Part shown: positions 12,901 to 28,000 of the stretch, piece by piece | How the letters are laid out: each line of letters opens with the position of its first letter | Position numbering within the stretch: the first letter of the stretch is position 1 | Assembly: GCA_008360955.1 (NCBI GenBank) | Contig: LUCM01003868.1 | Location: forward strand, 158,654-222,653 | Length of the DNA: 64,000 nt | Source of the DNA: Fasciolopsis buskii | Taxonomy: Eukaryota; Platyhelminthes; Trematoda; Plagiorchiida; Fasciolidae | Reading direction: 5' to 3' | Notes under the pieces: generated by a model | Database searches by the model: none | Told to the model about the DNA's origin: nothing | What the model saw: the letters and a program-made list of their open reading frames with translations, nothing else | Made by a program: the position numbers and the translations under genes

Positions 12901-15900
12901 GTATATATATAGAACAGATTGGAGGCTATCACCTCCACTTTATTCATGTAGATGTGCAGTTTTATGAACACAATGGGCCTCGCATCGTGGTTGGTTCCGG
13001 TTTATTAGATCCTGTAAGTGAGCAGTCTGACTATTTTTCGAAATTTAATATCTGAAGGAAATTCACTTGGAGAAGAACAATCCATAGCAAGGACCGGTCG
13101 CTGGTTAACGGTCCATAGGCCAGTGTCACAACGCTTACTTACATCTTGCGCATTAATGCAGATGAAATGCTAATTGATAACTCGAAAGGAAACGAAAAGC
13201 AGGTTCATGGACAGTGGCGCGTCAGAAAGTCATCAGACCAATGTTGATGAAGCGGATTAAATCATTAGGGAATTGATAATAGATAAAAATCAGCTGACGC
13301 CCGTCTCGTTATTATGTCTAACCTTTCGTGATCTTACAAGCCCCGCCGAAACTTAAGCAACTAGCGTCACATGAGCGTCCTCCGCCTTAGTATGCAGCAA
13401 CATAACGAACAAAATGCTTTCATTTACATTATTGTTATTCGGATAAAAGTGACGAAGCTTCGGAATAGTAGGCCGTAAGATTTGGTGCTACTTAGCGAAC
13501 AGATAAGCTAGAAACTCGATCGATACCCCACCGTCGTTAACTTCTGCATACCTCCGCCATGCGGTAGGGGGATCAAAGTTAAATGTATTCAAGACATTTT
13601 TGACGTCTGAATTGCTAGAAATACGCCATCGATAAAAACGAGTAATCAGCCAGCCCGACATTGCCCTTCGTTGGCTTGGATTTAAGTATCGCGTCAGGAT
13701 ACCGTAAACATACTGGATAACTTCAGGAATCAGGCTGTGATATGCTCCTATAGAAACCATATTCTAGAGCTAAGCATACCTTCATAAGACTTACGTCACG
13801 TTGAATGAAAATCACTCAGAACGGTGGTGATCAAGTGGATTGTCTGTCACCAAAAAAGTCACGGGTTCGAATCCCGGACTCCCTGCACCGTACAGGGTCA
13901 CAGTTCCGTCCGCCAACGTTTGCAAGGTAAATATTCTTAAATATAAGGACCGAACGACGTAAGAAGTGCATCGAAAAATCGATGCGCTACGTACTAGCTT
14001 TTATAGTGAATGATATAATATTAGATGGTAGATGTAATCTGCCAACGTAACGACTACCGAGGGTAGTCTATCTCAAGCTAAGTCTTTCAATCAAATTACT
14101 TTCGCATGCATACCGCCGGTGATTGGGGAAAGACTACCCACTGTAGTTGAAACGGTGCCGAATCACATCCACCAACAACGCTGTTATTAACATTGAAACA
14201 GTTACAATAAATATTCCCATCACTATTAACAGGCCCGCAGATATTGCAGCTGAAGTACCTGGATAGACATAAAGCAATACACCCGGAGGAAATTTCTGGT
14301 TTGCGTTCGCAAGCAGAATATCGTTATGGCGCCAGAATCTGCCAGCAGTGTGCATAAATAAGAAGCGGATTTATGGGTCATGACGGTGATATAGTTTTCC
14401 GTCGGTTAATCAGGGACGACCCTGCTAACGATAAAACTCGAAAATGCAGTAGCATGTTTTCTCTTCCTGAAGGTTGTCCGATCATCCGACAAACAAATTC
14501 CCAAACGTTATCGCTGTGGCTCAAAAAGAGCTCACCAATTCTGGTGATCCAAAAGAGATTCTAGTGCAAAAGCCAATATCGGAGTGCATGTGTTGAAGTG
14601 GTTGAAGTACCAGGTAGGTACAACTGGTGAGCGAAAATCATCGGAAGTTTGGTACTGCGCTTCTGGGAAAATTTTATTCACCTATCTAGGGAAGATATTA
14701 TTTAGAAGAAAAATACCAGTAGTTCATATTATTCAAAGCCCAAAACCCCGCTAAGAAAAGCAATGAGCAACACGATTAAAGATTGACCAAAGCTCACCAC
14801 CGAGGGACTCGTCGAAATCGGCACGAATAATATATTCGTTCCTTCGCTGGACGGCGTCCAAATCTAGGGTGGACTCGACCATTTCTTGGAATTTTGCAAA
14901 ATTACGCAAAGATTCCTAAAAACAGCAAACGGCACGGAACGAAATATGGACGACCAATCAGGCGCACATAGACAGTCGGAGAAAAATTGTTGAAAACCGA
15001 ACATATGCGATGAACAAACCACGTATACATACGCTCGTATCGATAAACATCAAAGTAAGAATGGTTAGTCGGGTTGTGGAGTGTTTCGAAATGTCGTTGT
15101 AAACCTACGTTGAGTCACCTAGGATGACGGAAATGTTCCCGTCTTGGAAAGGAATAGGGGATATGAAATAAAAAAGTGAAAAAGATACCGACATAAACTT
15201 CAGCTTCTGAGGAACAGTCGGAAAGCCAAACTGGAAACGACGATGACGACTGACCTGCAATGGTTCCACGAGTGTCACTGAGATCACACAGCCATGGGGC
15301 CCTGTGCACTGGAGTAGCAGACTTATGGCAGAAGGAAGTCGTGTTAGCAATTGGTAGATTCGATAGACATCCTGAGAAGCAAAATCAAACATGAAAATCA
15401 AATGTTATGAAACTGCAGCACCAAATTACAGGAACGAATCATAAACCAGAACGACAAGGAAGCAGAAACATTCATCATCATCATCATCATCGTTCAGCGT
15501 TAAACAGCAAGGCAGGCCTCATTGACCGCTACCTTTTCCCCACAGTTACATATTTCTATAAAAAAGAGTGAATATCCAACGGGAACAGGGAGTGGACCTA
15601 CACAGGCGGGAAAAGATAAGAATGGCGCTGTAGCCAAGACACGGAACACAGTCTAACTGTACAAACGCACTCTTTCAATCATTCAACAGAGAATGACAAC
15701 ACGATTGCCACTGTTCACGGTTCATTGCCATATCCTTCAGTGTCTCCAGCCAGCAAGTCGACGAGTCTTTCGGACCCCAACCACGAAGGCATGAAACACC
15801 TACTTTACCTAACTTCGCTGTATATTTTCTCATCCCGCGTTTCCACATCATTTGTTGACCTCCGGGTGGCTTCCCGCACTTCGTAGGAGGAACTCAAAAT

Positions 15901-18900
15901 AAGACACGGTGTGATAGACGGGTGTTTGATATACGCAACACGTGACCCAACCAGCCTAGTCTACCAAATTTCATACGCTGAAACAAGGTATTTTCTGAAT
16001 TGACACCTACTACTAGATTCCGCACCTTCATATGACTCACTCGATCACTCCATCCAATCCCAGCCATACTACGTAGACATCGGTGATCGTAAACCTTCAA
16101 CCGACAAACATCCACACACATTCAAGAAATATTCCGAGTGCGTTAACTCCACCCACTGAGCTATTTTGTCATATCACTTAAAGTTTCTAACCATCACTTT
16201 CCGGGATCACGTGGATTTCCGTAATCTAATCAGACCCGCTGTGGGCAGCATGCTGATTAAGATCCTATCTCCGTTTCCAAAAATTTTAACCAATGCGAAA
16301 ATCCAACATCATGCTGAATATCAATCGCAGGGAGCAACCGCGACAACAAAGAAGTCATGTATACGTTGTATGGAATTTCACGTTATTTGGTCAGCAGCCG
16401 AAAGTTTAATAAATGGAAAAATACAGTCAAAAAGACCGTTTTTGAACGGCAACTGCGTGCTAGAAATGCGGCCGATGCACTGGTCTTTCGGGAACCAAAA
16501 ACCTGAGCGACGAACAACAAAGGTTCTCAAAATCATATTCAATAACTCCGCTGATTATACTGATTGAATGCGACGCCTCCATACGCAATGGACAATGATT
16601 AAGCATCTTAAGAACTTATAAGAAACCGTTTACGATCCAAAAACGTCCTGAAGAATGTTATTTAAGATGCTGGTAAGCAATGCTAAAAAAGTAACATGTG
16701 TAAGTCACACAGATTTAGGTGAGTGGAACAAAAGGAATTTATTCGTTCGGATGATGAGGAACTAAAAAACATCGTTGAGGAAGAACCAGCGGCAACAACA
16801 GGAAAGTGCAGCAAACATTATTGTGCATTTAAGCGTTTCGTATTTTATGATACTGGTTCCATATCATCTTGGATTACGTTTCGTTGTTTCGGAATCGGGA
16901 TCATGCAATAAGCACCTCTTCGAGGCTAAGACTCCGTCATTCAAAGAACCAATTGCACCAAGTCGCCACGTAACAGGTATCCCGAAGTGTAGATCTCGAT
17001 AGCGTTTCTGACTCTACGACAAATGCCAGCTACGCTGAAGACGGCGATGGTTTCTTAAAGTTAAGAGCGAAACAGAACACCGGCACAAATAGAGGTAGCA
17101 GAAGAACTACTAGCTTTTTATTAATCTATCCCATTCTTTCATCCAGCTTTTTTGACTGTTGAATAAATAACATTGCACGGTCGCCAATAGCAGCTGGAAG
17201 CGGATACCTGGATGTACTCAGTGAAGACTAATTCGAATGAATAAATTTGCTTTTATTAGAAGAGTAAAAAGATGCCATACAATCTGGCAAGAATAGCCAT
17301 CATGTTCCTAAAGCCAGTGCTGATCATGTTCAAATTATTAGCAGACCTGAGCAAAAATCTGCTAACTGATCACGGACATCTTATCCTTCACTTATTTCAT
17401 CTGAGATAACAAAGGTCATTTTCGAGGCCACCAACTGGGGAATTTGACCAGTGGTGACGGGGTTCCAATTCGCGAATGTGACGTGGACGACCTGAAAACC
17501 CCATATTCTTTCGGTTTCAGCAGGGGCTCACAGCAAAGCTATTTACCACCAGCCGCCACTTTGTGTAGAAAAGATAATGATCATTACGGTGGCTAGCCCG
17601 GAAATAAGATGGGCTGCGTTCAATGAATAAGCGGCCGCGGAGGAGCAGCGACAGTTTAGAGGCGGGCGTACTCCTCAGAAATATCACAAGAGTCCGCTGG
17701 TGAAACTGTGACGTGGCAAATGCGGCCCGCCAACTAAATAAGCCCAATGACTTCCGTCGCATCCCACTGACCGGTCAAGGTTTTCCGGAAGGGAACCATG
17801 AACCGACCAACCGGCCACCTCGTTCGACTCTGCTGTTTTGCATATTGCGCTTGCTTGCACATACGCATTCTTAGATGAGCAGCCCTAGTCTAAAGTGAGT
17901 GACCGAGTAGCATAACAGCCCAAAAAGGAAACGGGTACGATGAAAAATAACTGATTATTTGAAAGATTTTGGAAGTGTTAACAGATGTGGTGATTCATAC
18001 AAAGAGGTCAATTGTTTCCCCTCGAAGCGTTCTTGTTCCGTCCTTGTTGATTCGATAGGATAAAAGCTGCATACAGATTAGCGCAAAATAGTATTTTTCC
18101 TGGAAGAAACACGTACACTGACTGAACATAATGATATTCCTCTTGATAATAAAGCAATAAATTTTAAATAATTCTCAAACCAAACATAATCGGCGTTACA
18201 AAACGGAAAAAGGGAACTATATATGTCAGCATTCACTTGCTTTTCACATCCTTTCTGATACAACACTAATCGTTTTAAACAGGCGATCCCGCTTTTTGCA
18301 ACATCCGCGATTATTCTTCTTTATGCCAAAGTGATGTTCACGTTCACCTCCCAAAAGTACGAGATCAGCATTCGTAAACACCCTCTTTAAGCAGAAGCAC
18401 AGTGGATTAGGGGCATAACTGGTTGTCCTACTAGCAAAAAATGGGCTAGCGGAGATGAAGAACCCTTCACATGAAGGACATTTTGATATATGGAACTACG
18501 TAATGACGAAACTAATGATTGCAATATGGCCGGTAAGTTCCGTACGACCAATCGTCGGCCATGCAGTCGCCAAGGATTTTTCTTGGACGACGTCTTTCCG
18601 CTCTGTGCATCTGGCGCCAATGACCACATCAAGGTTTTTACTCCATCCGAAAGGCGGTGTCATGCTTTCCCCATCGAAAAATAAAACTCCCGTTTGTGGA
18701 ACATGAAGATGTCTCCGGTGGTAGTACATCGAATCAAACTTTCTTTCAATTGCGCTTACGAGAAATCAAGGAAGAAATTGCGATTTCAATCGCAATCACA
18801 AACTAGGGTCCAAGAACCAGGCGAGATTTTCAGCGCTTTTTTTATGCCTTTAGCCAGTTGGTATCTGAATAGTTCCATCACACAAGCGTTAGGGTTTTGC

Positions 18901-21900
18901 CACTCGTGTTGGTGGTGGAGTTTTACAAGCAGAAAATCGTCTTTCTTCGGGATACGGAGCAAGAGGCATTTGCAACAAAAGCAGATTCATGAATAGCTTT
19001 CGGAAATGATACAGAATCCCAGCCCGGTATTCAACCAGTTGCTAATCACCAATGAGGGTGAACTATGAAAAGTTTAAACAATTCAATTCTTTTACCTCGA
19101 GTGGATTCGCTGTAAAAACGAAGCTACGAACCCACTCTAGACTGGCTACTCTACCTCGCATCGCAAGGATACATGGTACCGACTGCCATAGATCACAATT
19201 GCCACTATACCATAAATAAACCTGACATTATCTGAGTAGGTGGGTACATCTAATCGAAAACGATGACAACCAATTGGAGAGAAAGAGTTGAATGCTCTAT
19301 TTAATAACAGGATGAAGTGTCTACAAACGAGGAATTAGATTTCTCGATTTCATCATCTTCTTGCAAGATAGAACTACAATTTAGACAACTCTTGACTAGA
19401 ACATCAGATAAGCTCGAATATTCACTAATGCAGATGGGATTCAAAATAATCGATATAAACCATTTAGTCATTTCAATTATTTTGTTTCGTGCAAAAATCC
19501 ATGCGATCATCTTCGTTAAGTTTTAAACAGACACTACTGAGGGCGTAGACCAGTGTGTTTTGACTATTTCGAAGATCAAAACAGGTGACTGGCCGAGGCA
19601 AGAACTGAAACACCTACTTGACTGCTAAGCTGCTCGAGAACGGTCTGAACTCGGTAGCAACGACAACATTTGCTGAACAAATGATGGATAAGAGCAAATG
19701 TCGACGGGTAATGAACGCGTGGGTGAAATGACAGACGAAAGTGGGAGGTGTTCATGTTCCGTTTCTGGAAAAACATAGAGACCGCAACAGCTAATTAAGA
19801 AGGCATTGTGGGGTGAACATGGCAGCGACAACGTGCAGGAGCCTGAACAGGCCAATGCCAAAACAGGAACAAATATAGTCATTCCCCCTCTGCTGGAAAT
19901 CCCTTAGTTTAGTCGACAGTCAAAACATATGGAAGAGCACGTACGTGCGTTTCTCAGAGCAGCACAGGTGGAGAGTGGGCACAGAAGAGAACAAATTCAG
20001 AACTATACTACGAATCACAGACTGATCCATCTTCGTTACGCCGAGGGAAAACTGATGAGATGACCGCCAACACGAACATGTCCATAGACACACGAACGCA
20101 TACATGCGCAGAAAGTCTCAGCCATGCGTAACGATATCTCAAACGGAAAATTCGACAATTGGGCAACGGGAAGACAGAATGGGAATGGCGATAGTTCTGA
20201 CAGTCGAACTGCACACAATTGAATGTGGTGGAGGCAACCGTGGCTGAAAAGTGGGGGTTCACATTCTAATTCGTTTGGGTCTGAATAGATATAAAGACTA
20301 ATGCTCAAGGCTGTTGACCTCAGGAGTCAAGCCGAACACTAACACGATGGGCAGAGCCTGGTTTACAACGGTCATTATTTACGTAATAACTACGATGACT
20401 GTACGAACAGAACCCGTTACAACTTATTCATATGCAGCAAACACCTCCCCAAAAAGCCTCTATTCACGTAAGTTCGAACTTTTTTGGTTCCCCATGTGCG
20501 ATGTTTCCCACAAAACGATGGTAACATTTTCTAAGAAAAGCACCACTTACTCAACAAAAAATGCGACAGGAAGATATCATGTGAATCGAATAAATCTGAG
20601 GATTTAGATTTGAAAAAGCAAATAAGCGGTTGATGTTTCACATAGTTTACCATCAGGTCATTCGAGCATCTGTATAAATATCGATACATACATGTGTAAT
20701 TTTATGCTATAGTGTTAGTAACGACTGAAGTGGCAATGCTCAATGGCGTCATTAATAAGGTCCACTTGAGAAAGGGATAGTTTACCATAGAAAACATCCG
20801 TAGTAAAATGGACTTTGTGAACAGATTGCAGGAAACGTTGACTAGCGTGAACGCACACAGTCTAGGCGGATAATTCATCAAACCCGCTGGTCAATCACCA
20901 CAACATAAGAAAACAGTGAAGCAAGTCAGATCAATTCATACGGATCGCCTGCTATAAATGTAGCAGACCTTTGAGCAAATGAACTGGTGAACTATGATAG
21001 AACTAAGATATCTCACCCATAACGTTTTCCCCATACACAATATTTATAAACACATTTTGCAGTAAACATGACAACTGGCTAGTAAAGTTTTACGAATGAA
21101 AGGGAGAGGACATAGATATAATTGAATCATGCTGTCCATTTGAACTCGCGCATTATCTGTACAATTTCCTTGTCGAAGGAACGCATCGGACCATTCCAGA
21201 AAAAACCTATCTGAAGGTACCGGTCAGGAGTAGTGTGGTTGAGTAATTGGATATCAATCTGCCACTTCTTAATCACTAGAGGATGCAGGTGGAAATAAGA
21301 ATTAATGTTTTTCATACTTGAAGTGGTCTGACGCCACTTGTAAGCACTGTTTCGTTTTATCTTTAATTCTTAATTTACTTCACACTGATCAATACTGTAT
21401 TGTTACTTTTATGAATATATTCTGCTGTGGGACGGCAGATAAACACGCAAAGAAACCCTTGACAGTATCTGTTCTCAGTTTAAAGACTCCGTGATTTAGT
21501 CGGTAAAGGAAGCCAAAAGTATGCCATTTGAAATAAACCCGAAATAGTTTGACTGTACACTGTAAAATCTCTTCTGTCGTGTGCATGTACGTGTGAACCG
21601 GTTTAAATCTAAATACAGACTAGATGCCAAAGAAACGACGGGAGGAGAAAAAACCTGAGAAAAAAACTAAGTAAGATTCGCCATGTTCACTAACACTTTC
21701 AGATTCACTCTTCACTTCACAGATTCTCCACCTTGAATCGAAAAACAAAATAGTTAATAACACTTTGTGTGTGCGACATTTAAGGTAGACGGAAAACATC
21801 ATGATACGCCGCTTCTTACTACCGCTGATGTCAGAGGAAAGCTTTTAACACGACCAGCCAATGAAACGCTTCAGAAGTGCGCTACTCGTTCTTAGACTCC

Positions 21901-22051
21901 ATTTTCCCATAGCTATCACTCACTTCGAGTGAATAAACTTGCCCGATTCTGATTTCGATTCTCTCATGCTCTGAAGATCAGACATTCCCTAGACGTTTGG
22001 CTGTGGAGGAAGCAGTAACACGCAGGCGCATACACAAGTATACGTAATGTC

Positions 22052-22094
<43 letters not shown>

Positions 22095-25000
22095 ATGAGT
22101 GAAAATATCTGCAGCTCAGGTTGCATATTTTTAGAGTTGAGAAGGCGTACACTGAGTTAATACGTTTATCGTGACGTTTCGATCCAAACTAGGACAACGA
22201 GTCCTAGTTTGGATCGAAACGTCACGATAAACGTATTAACTCAGTGTACGCCTTCTCAACTCTAAATATATATATATATATGGCTGCATTGCATTTATGA
22301 CTAAACTAACTGAGAACAATGGAAGCAATTGAAGTGCATATCGATGCTGAAGGATGAATCACTTCGAAAAAATATATCTTGACATGCAAAATAGCTATCA
22401 GTATCACTACTAAAAAATTGGTCATCGAAAGTACGAGGTCAAACTATATAATAAAAACAGCCAGATGAACAAACGAAAAACCCCAACTCGTCTGTACTGT
22501 TAATTAAGTACAAAATAAGACGAAAATGCATTTCATCTTGCTCCTCTCTCTCTTCCCCTCTCGTTTAAAACGAAAAACACGAACTACATGGTTCAATGAT
22601 ATTGGGACAGTAATCCAGAAGCGACCGTGGACATTGCCCGATCCGCTAACATGCTGCTTCAACCATCTTCGTTGTTGTATAGAGGATGACCAACCCGACT
22701 CGGGGTGGGCAAAACGAACGTGGATGCGAAATTGGCCTCGGTACGTGGCTGCTCGACTCCCGGATCAAATCGAGATGTAGAACAATTTCCAAAGATGGGA
22801 CATAAACACTGCTAATTACCGCGTAACTGTTTTCGATACTGACCGGAATGATGGCGGCTGTACACCGCATATAAGCCAAATAAAGATTGTGAGAAAATCT
22901 TAGCTTCCTGTGACTATCAGAAAAACGGTTGCTGTTGTTTTATCACTTGCGCATAACCAAAAACAACGCGCGGACAGAAAATCTAAGAATTGCTGTAGAA
23001 AACGTTAGACGCAAAGCGCTTTATTGTAAAAACTAAACTCCATGACAAAAGCCTCGCTATTTTCAATCACCAGTTATCATTACTAGCTTTCAGAAACGTT
23101 TTACTGAGATTTCGATTATCGTATTACGGAAAACTATATATTATCGCCTGATCATACTAATCAAAACTTTGGGTGAAACCCATGCACTGTTTAAGAAAAA
23201 GCTTAGTCATAAGGATTGATCGAAGCACGGTAGAATTCGTTACTTCACGATCAAATGCTACGAATTCGCAAACATGCGATTTCAATTGGAAACGGTTCTG
23301 TATTACCATGCTTGGTGATCAGTTGATTCAAATGGAAGTTAACGGAAAGAAGTTTCCGACAAAGATGACCAAGCAGGTATGCAGAAACGCACACAGTTTA
23401 GTTGTGTACAGCTTTTAGTAGCAACAGGACCACGATTTGCTAGATCTCGGAAATAAGGATTTCCAAGGTAACGGATGCAAGCGTAACTTAGCAGACAAAG
23501 GTTGTAAGTCGAGTGAGGTGTCAATTCCTTACTGTAGGCTTCAGGCCTGGCCGCCGAAGGACCGCAACGCATAACCTCAACTACCTAGTACATTAAGAAT
23601 GTACGGCCCAGAGTAGAACGGAATCAAGTGGAATCTAAATAGGCCTCTGAAGGGATAGACTTTCCGTTCAGACGTGGCATGGGGCTTAATACTAAAATGC
23701 GCACACTATGAACGTTTAAAGTTATTCCAAGGAACACTGATCTGCATCATTAAACATTATAATTATGAGCCTAACACGATTGCAGTAGTATTACTCCATT
23801 GATAGAGCTACTTCCGAAAACTTAGCCAGCTGGATAAGCAATGTTCCGCAATAATCCTTGAAATTATGCTATGGAGCTATCGATCAGCGTCATGCTCCCA
23901 ACAGTACAAATTTAGCCTTTCCACACCTAAGTTCAACCTTATCCAGGAGATGCAACAGAACAGGAAGCAATGGTCTTATTTGATGGGAAGACATACTTAC
24001 CACAGTAAATTGCCATTTTACAGAGATCGCCTGTCCGGAGGAAATCTACCATATTTTCGGGATTGCCGCCGTCCATCTGCAACCGCTTGTTAAACGAATT
24101 TGAGAACCCCTTTGCACAAGTAACCACTGATGGGTTAGAGAGTATAAATTCTGCTTCTTTTGCTCCGTATTGCGAATACGCCTGGTCGACTACTAAGATC
24201 GCATGTCAATCTTGTCGAGAAAGACTTAGTGATTAAATTTACGACCGATGCATCACCGCCTCTAAGCAGAATTAGGGGATCCCGGTCGAGTCGGCTTCGG
24301 ATCACCGAGCCCGGTAGCCGACTACATGTTGAACTTAGTTACATTTCAGTAAAAGATGACACCGAAAAAAAAGATTTCAACTGAGATAAAGAGAATGTCG
24401 GCAGAAAGAAAGGGTCGCGAAAGGCCTATTTTTGTCTTTGGACGATGTGGAGTTGCTACCGAACAAGAGCCTTTGACTCCTACTTCTGCTGAGTACAGTG
24501 GAAGAGTTGGAGTCAACGGCCATGATTCAAAAATTTAATGTCACAAGGGCACGCCGGTTGACCTGACTTTTGGAGATAATAAGTCAGGAGAGTGAAAATA
24601 TTACGGTACCAACCATGGAAGTTAATTGACGCAGTTACAGCTGAAAAGTGTAGTCCAGATTACTATTCGGAAACCTCTGACAAGTAATGGTCTAGTGGAA
24701 CCTCGAACATCAACTTAGTGTAGATGGCCCAACCATTCCGGCGCATTACTAGTTTTTATAAATTAATAGACTTTTGTCATAAGCCGATTCCGAAAGCAGG
24801 AATACTACTTAACTGCATATCAGTTATTCTGACAGCAGATTTACTGGTAACTTCGGTACGCCTTGAGAGTCGATTCCGCGAATGCAAGCAACTGTAAGCA
24901 TGACAAACGTTGCCCCAGAGAAGATAACCTGTTTACTTCTAATGCTTGAAAGTGTCACACTACTATTAAGCAGTAATTTTGTACCAAATAGTAAAATGAA

Positions 25001-28000
25001 ACTGGTCCACAAAATATTTCCCGAGGAATCCGCATTTGCATTCATCACTGCGTAATACAACCATTACTAGTGTACTTCAGAAAGGGGTTGCTGTGACTCA
25101 ACCCCTAGGGTTTGTTTAGTTTTTCAAAATCCGACCATTATTAGCAAGATGTCATCAACAAAAGTGAGACAGAGACAAGTGGATGGCATTATGTTCTTTT
25201 GTTTCAAATGTGGCGATCATCAGTTCGGTATCATTTTACAGATCAAAGGGCATGCTTCGCAGTACTCCTTGCTATAGGACCGTCGTGGCATACGACTAGG
25301 CAATGTGTTCATTAATGGGGGAATATTCACGAAAACCTTAGTTTTTAAGCACCGAGGTCTTCAAGCTGTTGTCAAATACGGGAAGAGAATTTCACCAACT
25401 CTGAGTTTATGAGCTACAGAGCCCAAATGTTTAAAAACCTATGTAAATCTGAGTAGGTGGAGGTAGTGAAGATATGCAAGAAACACGTTCGCAGCTAGAC
25501 TTCTTCGGTGTATGTTGTTGTTCGAGCCAGGAAGTGAATCAGATAGGAGTCAAGATTGAAAGGTCCACATGCGTTTAGAGTAATAACAAATCAGGTTTAG
25601 CAATTACCATTAAACTTGTGCCCTAATAATCAATCATCGCTTAACCCGTTGGCAGTGATGGACAGTTCATTCATTTCTTTGTTGGAAATTGCATGACCAG
25701 GTCAACCTGCCCGAAGCTATGAGAACCAATTGCAAATACCAGCAATCAAACTACGATTATGAGGGTCAGTTAAAAACCGGTAATTTCGTAACATCGCCTT
25801 CGGCCGAACTCTACCAAACATTCCAACCAAAAATTATAATGAGCCTTGTGAACTTTACAACGTTCATTTTGACGATGGAGTGGGGAAGCTTCACATCAAA
25901 ATGCATAACTTAACTTATTTATTCCGAGCCAAAAATTCCAGTGAGTTAAGAGGAGAATGAAACCTAGATAAAAAACGACGATACAATAGCAACAAAATAA
26001 ACATGGAAAACTTGCGTGGGAATATGTATTTCCCGAGGATTTTGCATTCAGAATTTCGGCAAAAAACTGGATTGTAAAATTAAAAGAAATTCGGTCGTTT
26101 CTGTTGGCACCAAATCAGAAGTGATTCTTTGGGTCAATTTGAAATCGACGAGAGAATTTAGCATAAACAATCCTGACAATCCCAATCGGAAGGCGTTGGT
26201 ATGAATTATCGTACATAGAAAATGAAAGCTCTGGCAAAGGTTATTGATTTCCAGTCAGACATTGATCCTTAAAAACAATGCGATTTCTAAACAGCTGTTT
26301 CGGCCAGCTATGCATTCATTGCAAAAAAACTACCAGACTAATTTGAAAAATCCAGAATATGGAACAAGACTGAAAATTTTACGTTGAAGCTGGCGAAAAC
26401 CACTCCTGGTGATCTACTGTTTAGTGAATTTTAGGATGGAGCTGATATGAGCAACTATACTATGTTGACGTTGTTAGCATGACGTCTTCAGGCAGCTACT
26501 GCATTGTGGTTCTGATGTTTTAACACGAACGCGTGGAAAGGGGATGTACAGAAAACATAACACAATCTTCTGATGAACATGACTGATTGTCAATAAGGAA
26601 TAAATATGGAATGTCTTTTTATCTCGAAACTGTATTTTCATTGTCTGAATATACGTAGAAGCAGTTAGGCTAAATCACTGCGTTTTAGATATCATGCCAA
26701 TATCACACAAAACTAGAAACGATTCCCAACACGACAGATAAATAGCAGCAATCTGAAATGGGATTTGGAGTAGGGAACTATTTGAACCCCGAGAGTCTAG
26801 TCTCAAACATCGTAGTAATGAAGTACGGGTTGGTCGTCCGCAGAAATTACTTCACATTGTGAGTATCGTAAATTTAATTGGACTCGCTCAAACAAACCCA
26901 CTATCGACAACAAACAATAGGACAAATTGTTTTCCAAGTAATCGGAAGCAAGCAGACAAGAGGACACTCCTGATGCATGTTTCCGTGGCAATAACAGTTT
27001 AACTCTATTCACTTCCGTCAATGCGCTGTTTGAGTTTTACACTGATGACGCAATGCATCGATTTTCTCCAAATCGCACAAAGGTGGCCATAAAAACCTGC
27101 TTCCCACAGAACAGCGTCTTGAATTTGGTTGAACTACGGGGTTGGTCGAATTTTTTTACCGAGGTCATAGAGTGGAAAAATTGTCCGGCAGTGGACACGA
27201 TGGGTTACCAAGAGAGCCATTGAATACTCGAACTTGTAAGTTGACACAAATGATAAATTTAGTAGAAATCACGAAAGACAAACTGGAAGTTGAAATGGTG
27301 GTTGTTTGCAAAGGAAGTCTAGACAAACCCTACGACCGAAATCATTCTTACTATTGTTCCTACTTTCTTTCTAGTAGAACAGTCTACCCCACACGTCATG
27401 TATGGATTTGGATCCCGCCAGTGATACTGGTGTATCAGTGAAAGGTGAAAAATAGGCATTGTTCCCAGCTCACAGAAAATAACTCATCTGAGAATCGTAA
27501 TCTTGCTGTGATAAGGTTATTTGCTTCCCCCAATTACAGATGGGAAAGGAACAAAAATGAAATTGATTTCATCTGATTTAATGGACAGCTATCATTATCG
27601 AGAATTCAAAAGCGCATCCAAAAATACGTTAACATCCCAGACATTCTTCATTATATAAGCAAGTGCTTTGCTAGCATCAACCAATAATAGGCCCGCATAC
27701 CCCACACGTCGGTCGCGCTGAGGCATAGATCTCTGAACCAATCCGTCTCCCGAATTACCTTTTACTCCAGCTTACTGGTTACCACACCAACAGACAATAA
27801 CCATTTACAAGTAAAAATTTAATTCACCTAATGGTGTTTCGGTTACTACCGCATGCTCCTACTCCCAACCTCTGTATCCGCCCTCGCTGTTCTGTGAGTG
27901 CTATATAAGATGCCCATTCCTGGGTTTTGTTGAACAGAATTTTTGTACCCCTAGTTACCAGTCATTGGGAATCAGGCGATCAATGATTCAACCAAAAACC

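Noticed and set aside
16166..16567. A 133-aa plus-strand frame in intron 10
   Set aside because: No recognised domain, no splice context, composition consistent with chance.
22053..22281. CRISPR-like or tandem array
   Set aside because: The sequence is one inverted repeat between simple AT runs, in a eukaryotic intron. There are no spaced direct repeats.
23173..26204. Possible nested plus-strand gene from small protein-like frames in intron 10
   Set aside because: The frame at 23173 ends at a good donor in phase 0, but the next candidate acceptor (about 24350) needs phase 1. No shared domain was seen, so the chain is not supported.
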